A program made the position numbers and the translations under genes. The notes below the pieces were generated by a model. It was given only the letters and a program-made list of their open reading frames with translations. It did not search any database and was not told the DNA's origin. A DNA stretch of 64,000 nucleotides. Origin: Coniella vitis (lineage: Eukaryota > Ascomycota > Sordariomycetes > Diaporthales > Schizoparmaceae). Position 1 is the stretch's first letter. Each line of letters begins with the position of its first letter. The stretch covers positions 2,170,001 to 2,234,000 of the forward strand of contig WUJK01000009.1 of assembly GCA_011317545.1 (NCBI GenBank), written 5' to 3'. Shown here piece by piece: positions 51,465 through 63,300 of the stretch.

Positions 51465-52669
51465 ATGTCACGCAAAGTATGCATTACGGCCATTGACGGC
51501 CAGACCGGTTTCCTTATCGGAGAGCTTATCCTTACGAATAAGGAGTTCTCCCGCAAGATCGACTCCGTCGTTGGCCTAAGCCTAAACCCGGACTCAGACC
51601 ATGCCCAGGAGCTCAAGGGCCTGGGCGCCAACATCGTCCCGCACACGCCGGGGCGTGTTCGCGATATGGTCAAGAACCTGAAGCAGACCGGCTGCGACAC
51701 TATCTGCCTGGTACCGCCAGCGCACGAGAACAAGTTCGACATTTGTATAGAGCTCGTCGAGGCCGCCAAGAAGGCAGAGGTTCCCAACGTGCTCCTCATC
51801 AGCTCCGCTGGTTGCGACTACGCGGATACCCAGAGGCAGCCTCGGCTAAGGGAGTTCCTCGACCTTGAGAGCGCGGTGCTGGAGGCAAAGGGCGATGCCA
51901 GCACGCCAACGGGAACGTCGCCTTGCGTGATTAGGTAGATATCAGAATCCATGCATTGACTAGCGTGATGGACGTGCTAACAGACCATCAGAGCTGGATT
52001 CTATGCTGAGAATTTACTGCTGTACTCGAAGCAGGCCAAAGAGGAACGGATTCTCCCACTTCCCATTGGGAGCAGCCACAAGTTTGCGCCTGTCGCCCTC
52101 GGTGTTAGTGACCACGCTCTAAATACAGAGGCTTTATTAACATGATTTAACCAGGACGTTGCCCACCTTGCCGCCCATATTCTCACCGGCAAGGGCAAGC
52201 ATGGCTTCGACGATAGACACCGCGGCCAGATGATGATCATGACAGGTAGGGCAATCTTTGACGTACGCAGCTTCAACGCTAACAAACACAACCAGGCCCC
52301 CAGCTTTGCGCGGGAGAAGAGCTCGCAACGGCAGCGAGCAAAGCCCTTGGGATCGAGCTCCGATTCGAGGACATCTCCGAGTAAGTGCAAAAGTACCCGT
52401 CCACTCCGATATCCATTTTGCACCGTTAACACGCCCCCAAACACAGGCGCGAAGCAAAGCGCGTGCTTCGTTCCCAGTCCGACATTGATTCCTCAGAGCA
52501 ACAGTATCTTCTCGAGTATTACAGTCTGGTGCGCGAGGGCAAGACCAACTACATCGCCACAACAGCATTTCACGACATCACGGGCGAGCATCCGACGGAG
52601 CCGGATCATTTCTTCTCCCTTTACAAGGATGAGATGCGCCCGAAGAAGAAGGCCAGGCGCAGCCATTGA
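51465..52669 (+). CDS. NmrA-like NAD(P)-binding protein
   Basis: Five exons (51465-51934, 51992-52103, 52155-52245, 52296-52380, 52447-52669) join in frame to 326 residues, normal for the NmrA/isoflavone-reductase-like SDRs. The N-terminal Rossmann motif is at residues 8-19 (TAIDGQTGFLIG, of GxxGxxxG type). A typical middle follows (VLLISSAGCDYAD), then exons with FYAENLLLY and VALGDVAHLAAHIL. The classic SDR catalytic Tyr-x-x-x-Lys is not evident, as usual for NmrA proteins, which bind dinucleotides and often act as redox sensors or regulators. The C-terminus is basic (KKKARR), which may serve as a nuclear signal. Convergent with the SDR at 53110. Role in the neighbouring PKS locus is possible but unproven. 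Confidence 0.88.
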
Positions 52670-53109
52670 TGTTTCCAAGGGTTTTGGTAACTGAATGGAT
52701 AAATTTCGAGTCGACTATATGCTTCTAAAACTGTGCCCCGAGACCTGGCCCTCCTGTAGGCCACCAGGGTCCCAAAATTGTTCACGGCCATAGATAAATG
52801 CAATCGCCTTTCACCTTTGATCACAACCATCCTCTTTCTATTCATACAGTCTCCCAAACTCTACCGTCTCACAACTGCACCCGCACCAATTTATCACCCG
52901 ATTCATCCGACCCCGAAAGCCTACCAGTCCCCAACCGTTTCATCTTATAAACTTCTCACAACACCGGTATCTCATCAATTATTAGACACGCCCACTTAGC
53001 TCATTGGTAGTCGCCCGGAGTCGGCGACAGCACCCACTTGTTTAGCGAGTTCTGGCTTTGCAGCCACGAAGTCCTGCTCACCTGACAAATCTCATCCTTT
53101 CCCCCTCAC
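52670..53109. other. Spacer between convergent genes
   Basis: This 440-bp region between the ends of the NmrA-like gene and the SDR should contain both terminators. It includes pyrimidine-rich stretches (52830-52980) but no recognisable gene. Confidence 0.5.
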
Positions 53110-54027
53110 TTATTGGTACAATTTTGTGAGATCCTTCAAGCCCTTATCCGCATGCCACATACTGCTCAACAGTCCCGGGAACCAAGAAGTAAGGAAATGA
53201 ACGAGGCCGACGTTCCCGCCGCGCGACACGCGTCCGCTCTTACCGGCGATGATGTCGCCGACAATATCGCGCGCCGTCTTGGCCACGGGCTCGGCTCCGC
53301 TTATGTACCCGCCCTGCTGCTGCTTGTTGATGATAGGCTCCACCGTCTTATAGTAGGAGCCCTCGGGCAGCTTGAGGTCGGGAGAGTTGTTGAAGAAGGG
53401 CGTGGCCACGTTGCCCAGAACATTGGTGATGACCTTCACGCCGAGGGGGGCCAGCTCGATGCGGAGGACGTCCGAGATGCGCGTCGCGGCCGCCTTGGAG
53501 CTGCTGTAGACGCCTTAAATGGAAAGGTGGGTTAGACACGGACGGTTGGAGACGAGAAAGCCAGAGAAGACAAAAGCAAATCACATACCTGCCCATGCGA
53601 AGGGGAATAAGGCTGCGGTGGAAGTGATGTTGCAGATGACCCCCTTGCTCTTGATGAGCATCGGGGCGAACGCCTGGGCCGTGGCCACGATGCTCCAGAC
53701 GTTGACGTCATACAGCTTCTTAGCCTGGTCGAGGTCGATGTCGAGCAGGGGCAGGACGTAGTCGTGGGCGGCGTTGTTGACGAGAGCGTCGAGGGTCCCG
53801 CCCGTGCGCTTGGCGACGGCGTCGGCCGCATTGCGGATCGACTCGGTCGAGCCGACGTCGAGTTCGATGATCTCGATGCCGTCGACGTTGGCGAGCGAGC
53901 CGGCCTTGGAAAGGTTGCGCAGGGTTGCGAAGACGTGGTAGCCCCGGGTATGAAACTCCTTGGCCATGGTGGCGCCGAGGCCGCCGTCGCTGCACCCCGT
54001 GATCAATACCGTCTTCTTAGACAACAT
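53110..54027 (-). CDS. Short-chain dehydrogenase/reductase (Ayr1-like)
   Basis: Two exons (53589-54027 and 53110-53513) with a 75-bp intron (GTATGT..AAG) yield 280 residues, standard for a classical SDR. The cofactor motif TGCSDGGLG is at residues 10-18, NNAA at 84-87, and the catalytic Asn109-Ser136-Tyr149-Lys153 set is present (YSSSK lies just after the intron). The TGCS start and the overall pattern resemble 1-acyl-dihydroxyacetone-phosphate reductases (Ayr1 type), which use NADPH in lipid synthesis. In fungi this subgroup also includes tailoring enzymes of secondary metabolism. I chose the ATG at 54027 because the family begins a few residues before the Rossmann strand; an upstream in-frame start exists at 54135. 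It is near the PKS, but its role is unknown. Confidence 0.9.
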
Positions 54028-55105
54028 GGTCGGTTGTTTGGTTGGTAGTGAGTGACTTGTGATGGGGAATATCTGACGTGCATTAGAATGCGTATTCGTG
54101 GGGGGGGTAAGAGAATCAAGGATACCAGTAATCACCCAGTTTCAAGCCAAGGAGTAATGGTTGGGTAGAGATGCAGATATGGAGGCAAAATTGGGGTTTC
54201 AGCTATGTAGTCCACCGAACAAGGAGGTTTCCAAAAGGAATCGACTGGCCCGACCAATCAAACTGTCAAGGGATAAGCTGCCTTACTTTATTCACCCGCG
54301 GGCCGTAGTGGCGTTAACCGTGTCTTTGTCCAAGCTTACGGTGTCTGCGCAGTTCTTCCGTGACTGGCGGCGACGGCCAAATAATCAGCCCGTCCGGCCG
54401 TATGTCCCATCTGCAAGGTCAGCACTGCACCACATCCATTTCAGACACGGTAATAATGACACAGGTGAGGGGAGTCGGGCCTCAGGTACTGCTTACCAAT
54501 TCCATGTTCAGCCGATTGTAACATAACAAAGGTTCGAAGGGTTCTTATGGAATTGTGTCCGACACAATCTCACGTGGAGACGGGAAGTTTAAACCTACGA
54601 TCCTGAATTATCAGTTCATCCGAAGCTTTGTTATGGCATCTAAGTTGGGACTTCTGTATTTGGCCCACACTACACCCTTCCCGCACTATTACCTAACCCC
54701 GATTCAGATTAACACTTTTGCATAAGTCAACAACTATCTGAAGGATTATCAGGCTCGCTTGATTCAGCTGAATTATTCTTAAGATCCTCGGCGTGTAGTG
54801 GCGCCTCGTAAATGTCCTTGCTAATAGCGAATTGTCATGTGCCCAAGCCTAATGACTCGTATGTATAGCCGGCCGACCACCTTCTCTCTCCTGCTAGTTC
54901 TGTATTTCTTGGAATATAGCATTCAGACACCTTACCTGCAATCGCAACGTAGGCTAGCCTCCCACAGGTCTCAACTTATGACACCGTATTTTTGCTAATC
55001 GTCGGATTCACTTTGAATATGTGATTAAAGCCTGTCAATTGTACGTGTGTCCTGTGTATCCCTCAGTCTAGTTGTTAAAAAATGCTGCAACAAAAAGCAA
55101 CCAAT
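54028..55105. other. Intergenic region upstream of the SDR
   Basis: About 1.1 kb between the SDR start and the hydrolase stop. It contains a perfect 17-bp palindrome (54552-54568), followed closely by a CACGTG-type site (54572-54577). Small frames such as 54161-54526 lack a proper start and family signals. No gene supported. Confidence 0.55.
54552..54568. promoter_or_regulatory. 17-bp perfect palindrome, candidate operator
   Basis: ATTGTGTCCGACACAAT reads the same on both strands around a central C/G base. It lies 525 bp upstream of the SDR start, and CACGTG follows four bases later. A dimeric transcription factor site is a reasonable guess; no known consensus is claimed. Confidence 0.3.
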
Positions 55106-56221
55106 TTAGACCGTCTTGCCATCCAGAACGTCCTTGAAAAATGCTTCCGTAGACTCCAGGACTTGGATGGATCCCTCCCCACTCATGATAGTAAGATGCC
55201 CTTTCCCTTTGGCCCAGTACAATGTCTTTGGTGTCTGTAACCTGTCAAAGGCATCCTTCTGATCCTCTGGAGGCGAAATGTCATCCAACTCCGGGATGAC
55301 CATCATGACCGGCATCCCGTCTACCATTTCCAAAATCTCCTTGGGCCTAGCCAGAGCGAGCTTGTGGTACGTCTGCAGAGTTATCCGGTCGCGAAAGTCA
55401 GGGTGGCCAAGCTCGGCAGCCGAGCGCATGAGATTATATGCCTCGAGCCCACCTGGGCCCCCGGAGCCGCCCATGCCCGCAGGGTTCTCTCCCCGCCTGT
55501 TGAAGGGCGATAGCGAGAAGGGCTCGTTGCCCCTGAGCTGTGACGCTCGGTCCTTTATCAGCTGGGGGAAGAGCGTCTTCCGCTTCTCCGGTTTGATGAA
55601 GCTGAAGAGCGGGCACACCATAACGAGGCCTTTGGGTCTTCGGTCCACGGCAGCACAGCAGCCGCTCACCATCCCTCCGAAGGACATGCCCCAGAGAATT
55701 ATGCGCCTAGAGTCCACAGTTGGCAGACTCGAAACGTAGGTGATGATGTCTGTTGCCGGGTAGACAGTTGGTGAGAAATGATGTTTCAAGATAGAGGGCT
55801 GGAGAGATAGGAAAGGGGGTCGGAGCGCCCAGGTGGACTGAACTCACCTGACAAGTCTTGGGCCATTTGTAGTGGATCAAGTTGGTTTCTTGGCAGACCT
55901 TCGCTGGCACCTACGCTTCGCGCATCGTAAAGAAGGACATTGTATCCCTGAGATTGATATCTCTCGGCAACTTCAGGCAGTGTCATTTCCTTGACGCAAT
56001 TGAACTAGGCGGTTTGTCAGCCCTCGGCCGGTAAACTTTGCAAGCATAATAATTCTCTGGTGGTAGGTGTCATAATCATGCATGGGTCGAGAATCGATAC
56101 GTACGCCATGAGACATGATGATAGCAGGAGCTGGTCCTGACTGCGGGAAGAACCATCCTCGGATAATGGTCCCATCGATCGTCTTGCACTCCACTACCTC
56201 AAACCTAGCCATTGAAACCAT
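55106..56221 (-). CDS. Alpha/beta hydrolase associated with HR-PKS
   Basis: Three exons (56105-56221, 55848-56004, 55106-55749) give 305 residues. The first ATG (56221) and a second (56212) are both possible. It starts with the strand VVECKTIDGTIIRGWFFP, then SHG (oxyanion region) and YDARSVGASEGLPR. The nucleophile elbow GMSFGG has Ser114, and the acid Asp (PELDD) and His (KGHLTIM) follow near the C-terminus. No signal peptide, so probably cytosolic. Proteins of this shape, including af380-type polyketide transferases and cytochalasin-cluster hydrolases, commonly sit beside fungal HR-PKSs and release or transfer the polyketide chain. That role is inferred from the divergent pairing with the PKS at 57382. 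Introns are 98 bp (GTACGT donor, TAG acceptor) and 98 bp (GTGAGT, CAG). Confidence 0.88.
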
Positions 56222-57381
56222 GTTGGGAAATTCAATACGTGAAAGTTTCTCCCCCGTCGAACGAAGGAAGAAGATTGCAGTTGGCTGAGGCTCGTGCTAT
56301 GGCCACCCGATTGAGAATAATGCGACTGGGGAAATTCAACGTCCAGGAAAGGGATATGATCATAGAAAGGAATGCGCTGGGACACTGCACGAGCTACCAT
56401 CCAGTAACACTATAAGCAAAGGGTCGCTGAACACACGAAAATGATGATTATAAGATCGACTGGATCGGACTCAGTCATGATGATATGGAAACAGCCTAAT
56501 CAACATAGATAACAATGCTGACAGTGTCCGTATAATTTCCTGATTTGGAAATACGGCTTCTGGACCTGGAAAATGATGTTGATTATACCATGTAGTAAGA
56601 TGAGTGTTCTTCTAGATTTTGCCACTAATGGTAAATTTTCTCATTCGTCTGAATAACAGAAGGGTTCTGGAAGAGCACCTGAATAATGCAACATCGGTGG
56701 CAGACTTGGAACTCATTGAAGAAAAAAAAAGAATTCAAAGTCAAACGCCGAGAGGCATTTGCACTTTGCATTACGGCGGCAGCCTACATCAGCGCGATAC
56801 CTTCATAAGACCCACAAATTGGCAGATGGGGCACCCTTGGGCACGTCAGACTTGTTTGCAACATGATCGATCTATACACCTAATCCAGAAGTGTCCCAAG
56901 CCCACAGAGAGATTGCAATCATTAGGATATGCGTTATCAGGTAAGAGAGAACTATCTAAAGTAATCTACCCGTAGTGATAACGTCTAATACTCAGGAAAG
57001 CCAGCAGCAGAGTAATCATGACTGCAGGAATACTCTAAAGTTCTGATCTGTCAGCTTATGTAGGATTTGCCTCGACAGACCACGAGCCATACCACAGCGT
57101 GATTGGCGTTGACATTTATGCATACCTAGGTACCTTCACCCTGTACTCAGGTATGTGTCTCGGTATCATAGCCTTGGTATCTCGAATATATCAGCATTGG
57201 TCTTTTCCTGAATCCATGTAAATTCGACTTCCTTGCTTCGTGAAATCAGATCGTGACCACACGAAAGTGACGCAACATTAAATTCCTTCTGGTATAGTGC
57301 CCGACCACTTCTCAGTTCAAAGCCCTTGATCCTACAAATCAGCAGTCCGTTTGGTCCAACGGATTGCCCCTTTCTCCCAAC
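56222..57381. promoter_or_regulatory. Shared divergent promoter region of hydrolase and PKS
   Basis: A 1.16-kb region between two divergent start codons, so it must hold both promoters. I see an inverted CCAAT box (GATTGG near 57110) and a short palindrome TACCTAGGTA at about 57122-57131, but no clear TATA box or recognised cluster-regulator site. The frame 56619-56975 starts at a TTG and has no family signal, so it is not annotated. Confidence 0.45.
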
Positions 57382-60300
57382 ATGGCGAAATACCAACAAG
57401 ATCCTGTTGCCATCGTGGGATTCGCCTGTCGACTCCCTGGTGGCAATAGCTCTCCCACGAAATTATGGGACTTTCTTGTGGATGGAAAAGTGGCTTCGAA
57501 TAAAGTGCCAAAGTCGAGATTCAACATCGATGGCCACTGGGATGGTTCTCACAAGCCAGGGACGATGCGCCCGTTGGGTGGCATGTTTCTCGACGACGTG
57601 GACGTGGCGGACTTCGATGCCTCTTTCTTTGAGATCTCAGGGACCGAGGCCATTGCGATGGACCCTAACCAACGCCAGATGCTCGAAGTTGTCTATGAAG
57701 GACTCGAGAACGCTGGAATTACCCTGGAGCAGGTCAATGGCAAGCCCGTGGCGTGCTTTGTTGGAGCCTACTCATCCGACTACGGCGATATGCAAAACCG
57801 TGACCCCGAGGACCGACCTGCCAACAATGCCATTGGTGTGGGCCGCGCTATCATGGCCAACAGGATCAGCTACTTCCTCAATATCAAGGGACCTAGCATT
57901 ACTATCGACACTGCTTGTTCTGGTAGCCTGGTCGGGCTCGACCTAGCCTGTCGCGTTATACAGTCTGGCGAGGTCGATACGGCCATCGTGGCTACAAGTA
58001 ATATTTACCTTAACCCGGACCATGTTATAGATGCTGGCGGCGTTGGACAGGCTCACTCGCCTACCGGATATTGTCACACCTTTGATATATCTGCAGACGG
58101 CTACGTCAAGGCAGAGGCGGTCAGCTGTGTGATTGTGAAGCGGCTCTCGGATGCAATCCGGGATCACGACCCCGTCAGAGCTATCATACGTGGACTGGCA
58201 TCAAACAGGTTAGTGGACCTGAGACGAGGGGAGGGTACGGCAATGACTCGACAGAGTGACCTTTACTGACATGTATTTACAGCAACGGGAGGACAGGAGG
58301 AATCGCCAGTCCCAGTGCAAAGGCCCAGGCGGCCGCGATTCGCACTGCGTACGCCAATGCTGGAATCACAAACCTCAACGACACGCAATATCTCGAGTGC
58401 CATGGAACTGGGACACAGGCAGGTGACCCTACAGAAGTGAGTGGCGCTGGCTTCGCGTTTGCTGCAACACGCGATGAGGACCAGCCGCTGATCATTGGCT
58501 CGGTATGTTTTCCTACCATTCTGGGCCCCATACGCTCTTGAGACTTACCAGAGGTTCAATCAAGATAAAAAGCAACGTTGGGCACGCTGAGCCCGCTGCT
58601 GGCATATCAGGGCTGATCAAGACTGTTATGAGCCTCGAGAACGGTTTGATACCGGGCACACCGCTCTTCATTAACCCGAGTCCAAAGAGTATGAAAGTCT
58701 GCCTCCCTATGAATTGTTACATATTCTGATGTTACTGTCCCAGTCGACTTCGTTGGAAATAGAGTCCGCGCTTCGAGGACCATGATTCCCTGGCCCGACG
58801 TTCACGGGAAGACCAGAAGGGCGAGCATCAACTCCTTCGGCTACGGTGGCGCAAATGCACACGCCATCATTGATGAAGCCAGCAGCAGAGATAGAGCCCA
58901 TCAAGTTTCTTCGTACCTGTCATCCGACGATGTCCTGTCCGTGGACACTGATGTGGACGAAGAAACCCTCCGGCCATACACCCTCGTGCTATCTGCCAAC
59001 GACGCCAACTCACTCAAAGCGAACATTCAGGCTCTGTGTAACCATCTCCTCAACCCGAGAGTCAAAGTCGACCTCCCAGATCTAGCTTATACATTATCGG
59101 AGCGGCGGTCAAGGTTCTGGCATCTGGCCTATGTTACCACTTACAGCACAGACATCGAGCCTAAGGATTGGACCTTGGCCAAGAAGAGCACTCAAGACGC
59201 CAAGATTGGCTTCGTTTTCACCGGCCAAGGAGCGCAGTGGCCGCAAATGGGCAAGGAGTTGCTCCAGTTCTTCCCTTGGGTCAGGGCCATCTTGGAAGAG
59301 CTCGACCAAGCCCTGCAGGGCGTCCGAGACCCTCCAAAATGGTCTCTCGTCGACGAATTAACCGAAGCTCGATCGGCCAGCCATATCCGCCAGCCCGAGT
59401 TCTCTCAGCCTCTGGTCACAGCTATCCAGCTTTGCCTTATTGCCGTCTTGGAGAGATGGGGTATCAAGCCCTCTAGCGTTGTTGGTCACTCTTCCGGAGA
59501 GATCGCCGCTGCTTACGCGGCCGGTTTCCTCGACAGAGTCAGCGCTATCAAGGCAGCATTCTATCGTGGTCGAGCTGCTGTGAACCGCAAGAGCGAGGCA
59601 GAGCCTAACGTTGGCATGCTCGCCGTCGGCCTGGGCGCCGAAGCTGTAGCTCCATACCTTGAGAAGTACCAAGGGCGGGCTTGGATCGCATGCTTTAACA
59701 GTCCTAACAGCGTGACTATCTCAGGGAAGCAATCCGAACTTGAGAAGCTAGCTGAAGAAATCAAGGCCAAGGGCTACTTCGCCAGGCTGTTACTGGTTGA
59801 CCTAGCCTATCACTCGGAACTCATGGGCGTCATTGGCGAGGAGTACGAGACGCTGCTGACCGAGGATGACGGTTTCAGCAGCAGCGCTCTGGGTGCCTCG
59901 GCCTCACCGGACGTCTCTATGTTTTCATCGGCCACCTCAGTCGAGCTAGATGCGACCATGAAGACTGACGCCGCGTATTGGAAGACGAATATGGTATCCC
60001 CAGTCCGCTTCCATGAAGCAGTTAAACAGATGGTATCTCAGAAAAATGGAAAGTCACCGACGATCCTCATTGAAATCGGTCCTTCAGGCGCTCTGGCAGG
60101 GCCGGTGTCCCAGATCCTCGGCTCCCTGCCCAATGGCGGAGATATCTCGTACTGCGCATCATGGGCCCGAGGTGTAAACGCCGTCAAGGCGCTCTTCGAC
60201 TCAGCCGGCAGACTCTTGGTGGCAGGCGCCCGCGTGGATATGAAGGCCGTCAACGGATATAGCAATCAGGGCGTGCGTACAATCATTGACCTGCCCAATT

Positions 60301-63300
60301 ATAACTGGAACCATTCTGTCAAGTACTGGCACGAGAATGCCGCCAGCAAGGATTGGCGCTTCAGGCGATTCATCCATCATGATCTCATCGGCAGTAAGAT
60401 CTTCGGCAGCTCGTGGCACAACCCGACGTGGCGCAAGCATTTGAGGCTCGACGATGTGCCCTGGCTGCGTGACCACATGATGGGACCCGACGTTCTAATC
60501 CCGGGTGCTGGTCTCGCGACTATGGCCGTCGAGGCCATGTATCAAAAGCATGTCGCTCTGAACCCGGACGAGGATATCCAGTCCAGCAACGACCTGGCGT
60601 ATCGTCTCCGCAACGTACGATTCGAACGAGCGTTGGTAGTCGAGGAGGGCAAGGAATCCGTTATCCTTCTTCACCTAGGCAAAGTGGCAGGAAATAAAGA
60701 CTGGCACGAGTTTCGGATCTCGACTTCCAAGGATGACGTCGTCATTGACCACTGCTTCGGCCTGATTCGCGTGCAAGAGCCCGTCGAGGACAAACTCGAC
60801 ACTGCTGACCTTGCGCCACTAAAGAATCCCCAGCCCTTCACCCTCTGGTACAAGGCCCAGAAAGAGGCCGGAATGGGCTTCGGTCCATCATTTAAAAAGG
60901 TCACGAGCCTTGAGGCAACCAGTGGCCGGCGGACCTGTCGGGCATTGGTCGACCTGACTCCTCCAGACTCGAAATGGGACCCGCAGTCCTACTATCCTTT
61001 CCACCCTGCCGTTCTCGACGCCTGCCTTCAGGTCGCCATGCCCGCCAATGCCTCTAACGAGCGCAGTCTCGTCAAGGACATTATCGTGCCGGGCATCGTC
61101 AACGAGGCCATTATTAACAAGGTACCTCGCAATATGCGCGAGGGCCTGGCACTTGCAAAATCTAACTATACGGGTCGAGGCCGTCCGGACCAGGCTAAGA
61201 GTATCATCTCTGACATTTCCGTCTACGACCCGCAGACGGGCACCATGTTGATGCAGGTAAAGGGACTCAACTATGTAAAGATTGATGTGCCTTCGAAGCC
61301 TGATCCCCACACGTTCGACTACATCTGCTGGAAGCCTGACATATCGCTCATTACCCAAGACCAACTGACGTATCTCGCCCCGGACGTCGCGTCGAAGACA
61401 AAGTTTCATCACCTGGTGGATCTCATCGCTCACAAGAAACCGATGCTCAGAGTACTCGAAGTCAACTTCGACGAGGCCGACGAATCGTCATTCTGGTTAG
61501 AGACGGGCGACATGTCGCCGAGGCTGGCTTATATCCACTATGACTTCGCTTCGACCAACGCGAGAACCCTGGTTGCTGTCCAGTCCCGACACGAATCCCA
61601 CAGGCACTCCTTCCACTTGGCCACGCCCGGGAAGCCAAGATTCGGCCTTCCGGAGGGGCCTTTGTATGACCTCGCGATCATCAAGACGCCCAAGAAGCCG
61701 GGCATGTTCGCGGAGCACATCATCGCCAATCTCAAATCGCTGGTCGCAGACCGTGCTTACACTATTCTCGTTCAGGAAAACGCAGCCGGAACTCACGTCT
61801 CGAACACCCTGGCTGGTGATATTGAAGACGGTGCCGAGGACAATTTTCAGGTGCCGTCGTCGGATGAGCCGACCAACATTTCCTCTCGATCAGAAACATC
61901 TTCCGAGGCAGAAGGCCATACAAGCTCAGTATCCTCAGCACCCATCCTAGTCGGGACATCCAAGGACTCCTTGGATGGCGTCGACGGGCATGGTTTCTGG
62001 GATTCACGAAAGCTGCACGACCTCCAGAAGTCTCCGGATTTCACCTCTGCCTTGGAATTCACCGTTGGAGAGTCCCCTCACACGAGCCCGCCCTCGTACC
62101 TCTTGCGTAGCAGCTCTGCAGACGAACAGACGGACGCCGTCCCGTCGCCCAAGAATCTCTTGGTGGCCCGACTGGCCGAGGAGACGCCGACGCTTGCCAA
62201 AGGCCTGCAGAGCATCCTGGAGGCATCGGGATGGAACATCACGCACCGCGATCTCTCTGCCCCGGGGCCCAGCTACGACCTCCCCACCGATGCGGTGGTG
62301 CTCGTTGTCGACGAGCTGTCTTCGCCGATCCTCGCCCGGGCCACTCTCCACCAGTGGGAAGTCGTCAAGCACCTGGTGAGCACCGGGCACCCAGTGCTGT
62401 GGGTGACCAAGGGCTCGCAGCACGTCGTGACAAACCCAGACAACGCGCTCGCGCACGGCCTCTTCCGCGTCGTGCGCCACGAGTACCCCGAGGCCAGAAT
62501 CACCACCCTGGACGTGCAATCAAGCACCAGCCCCGCCACGCTCTTCGCCATCGACAACGTCCTCGGGCTGCTGCGGGCCGGCGAGGCCGAGGACGAGTAC
62601 GCCGAGAGGGACGGCGTGCTCCAGGTGCAGAGGGTCATGCCCGACGCCAAGATCAATCTTTTCAAGCGCGACGAGGCCGAGGGCGCCGAGCCCGTCGTCA
62701 AGAGCTTGCGCGACACCGAGGCCATGGTGCAGATCCGGGCCGAGCGCGTGGGCTCGCTCGAGTTGACGTGGTGCGAGAATCATGTTGGACAGGTGCCTGT
62801 GGAGCCAGGCTTCGTCGAGGTTGAGGTCATGGCCGTCGGCGTCAATTTCAAGGTAAGGCGACTGCTCATTGCGTGAGAGTTCCTTCTCTAACCTTTGTGA
62901 ACAGGACGTGGCCACTACAATGGGTATTGTGCCCGAGAACGAATACATGATAGGATGCGAATGCTCCGGTGTCGTCAAGCGACTGGGACTGAACGTCACG
63001 AAATTCCAGGTCGGCGATCGCGTCGCCGTCATGAGGAGCGGGACCTACGTGAATCGTCTCCAGGCCCCGGTGGAGCGCACCCAGGCCATTCCCTCCTGGA
63101 TGAGCTTCGAAGACGCGGCGACGATCCCGCTCGTATACATGACGGCGCTTTACTCGCTTTTCTATCTTGGAAATCTTCAGGAGGACCAGGTAAGTCTTGA
63201 CCTTATGAGGGTGATCTGCCATGTGAGAGGACGATGCTGATAGCCTGTCCTCCAGTCCGTTCTTATTCACTCGGCTGCCGGTGGCGTCGGGCTCGCTGCA

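Noticed and set aside
54161..54526. 121-codon plus frame upstream of the SDR
   Set aside because: Starts at a non-ATG codon and lacks any family motif; it lies in a probable promoter region.
56619..56975. 118-codon plus frame between hydrolase and PKS
   Set aside because: Starts at TTG and no motif is seen; the region is better explained as a divergent promoter.
62004..62519. 171-codon minus-strand frame, with 62231-62824 plus, inside the PKS
   Set aside because: High-GC shadows of the PKS reading frame.
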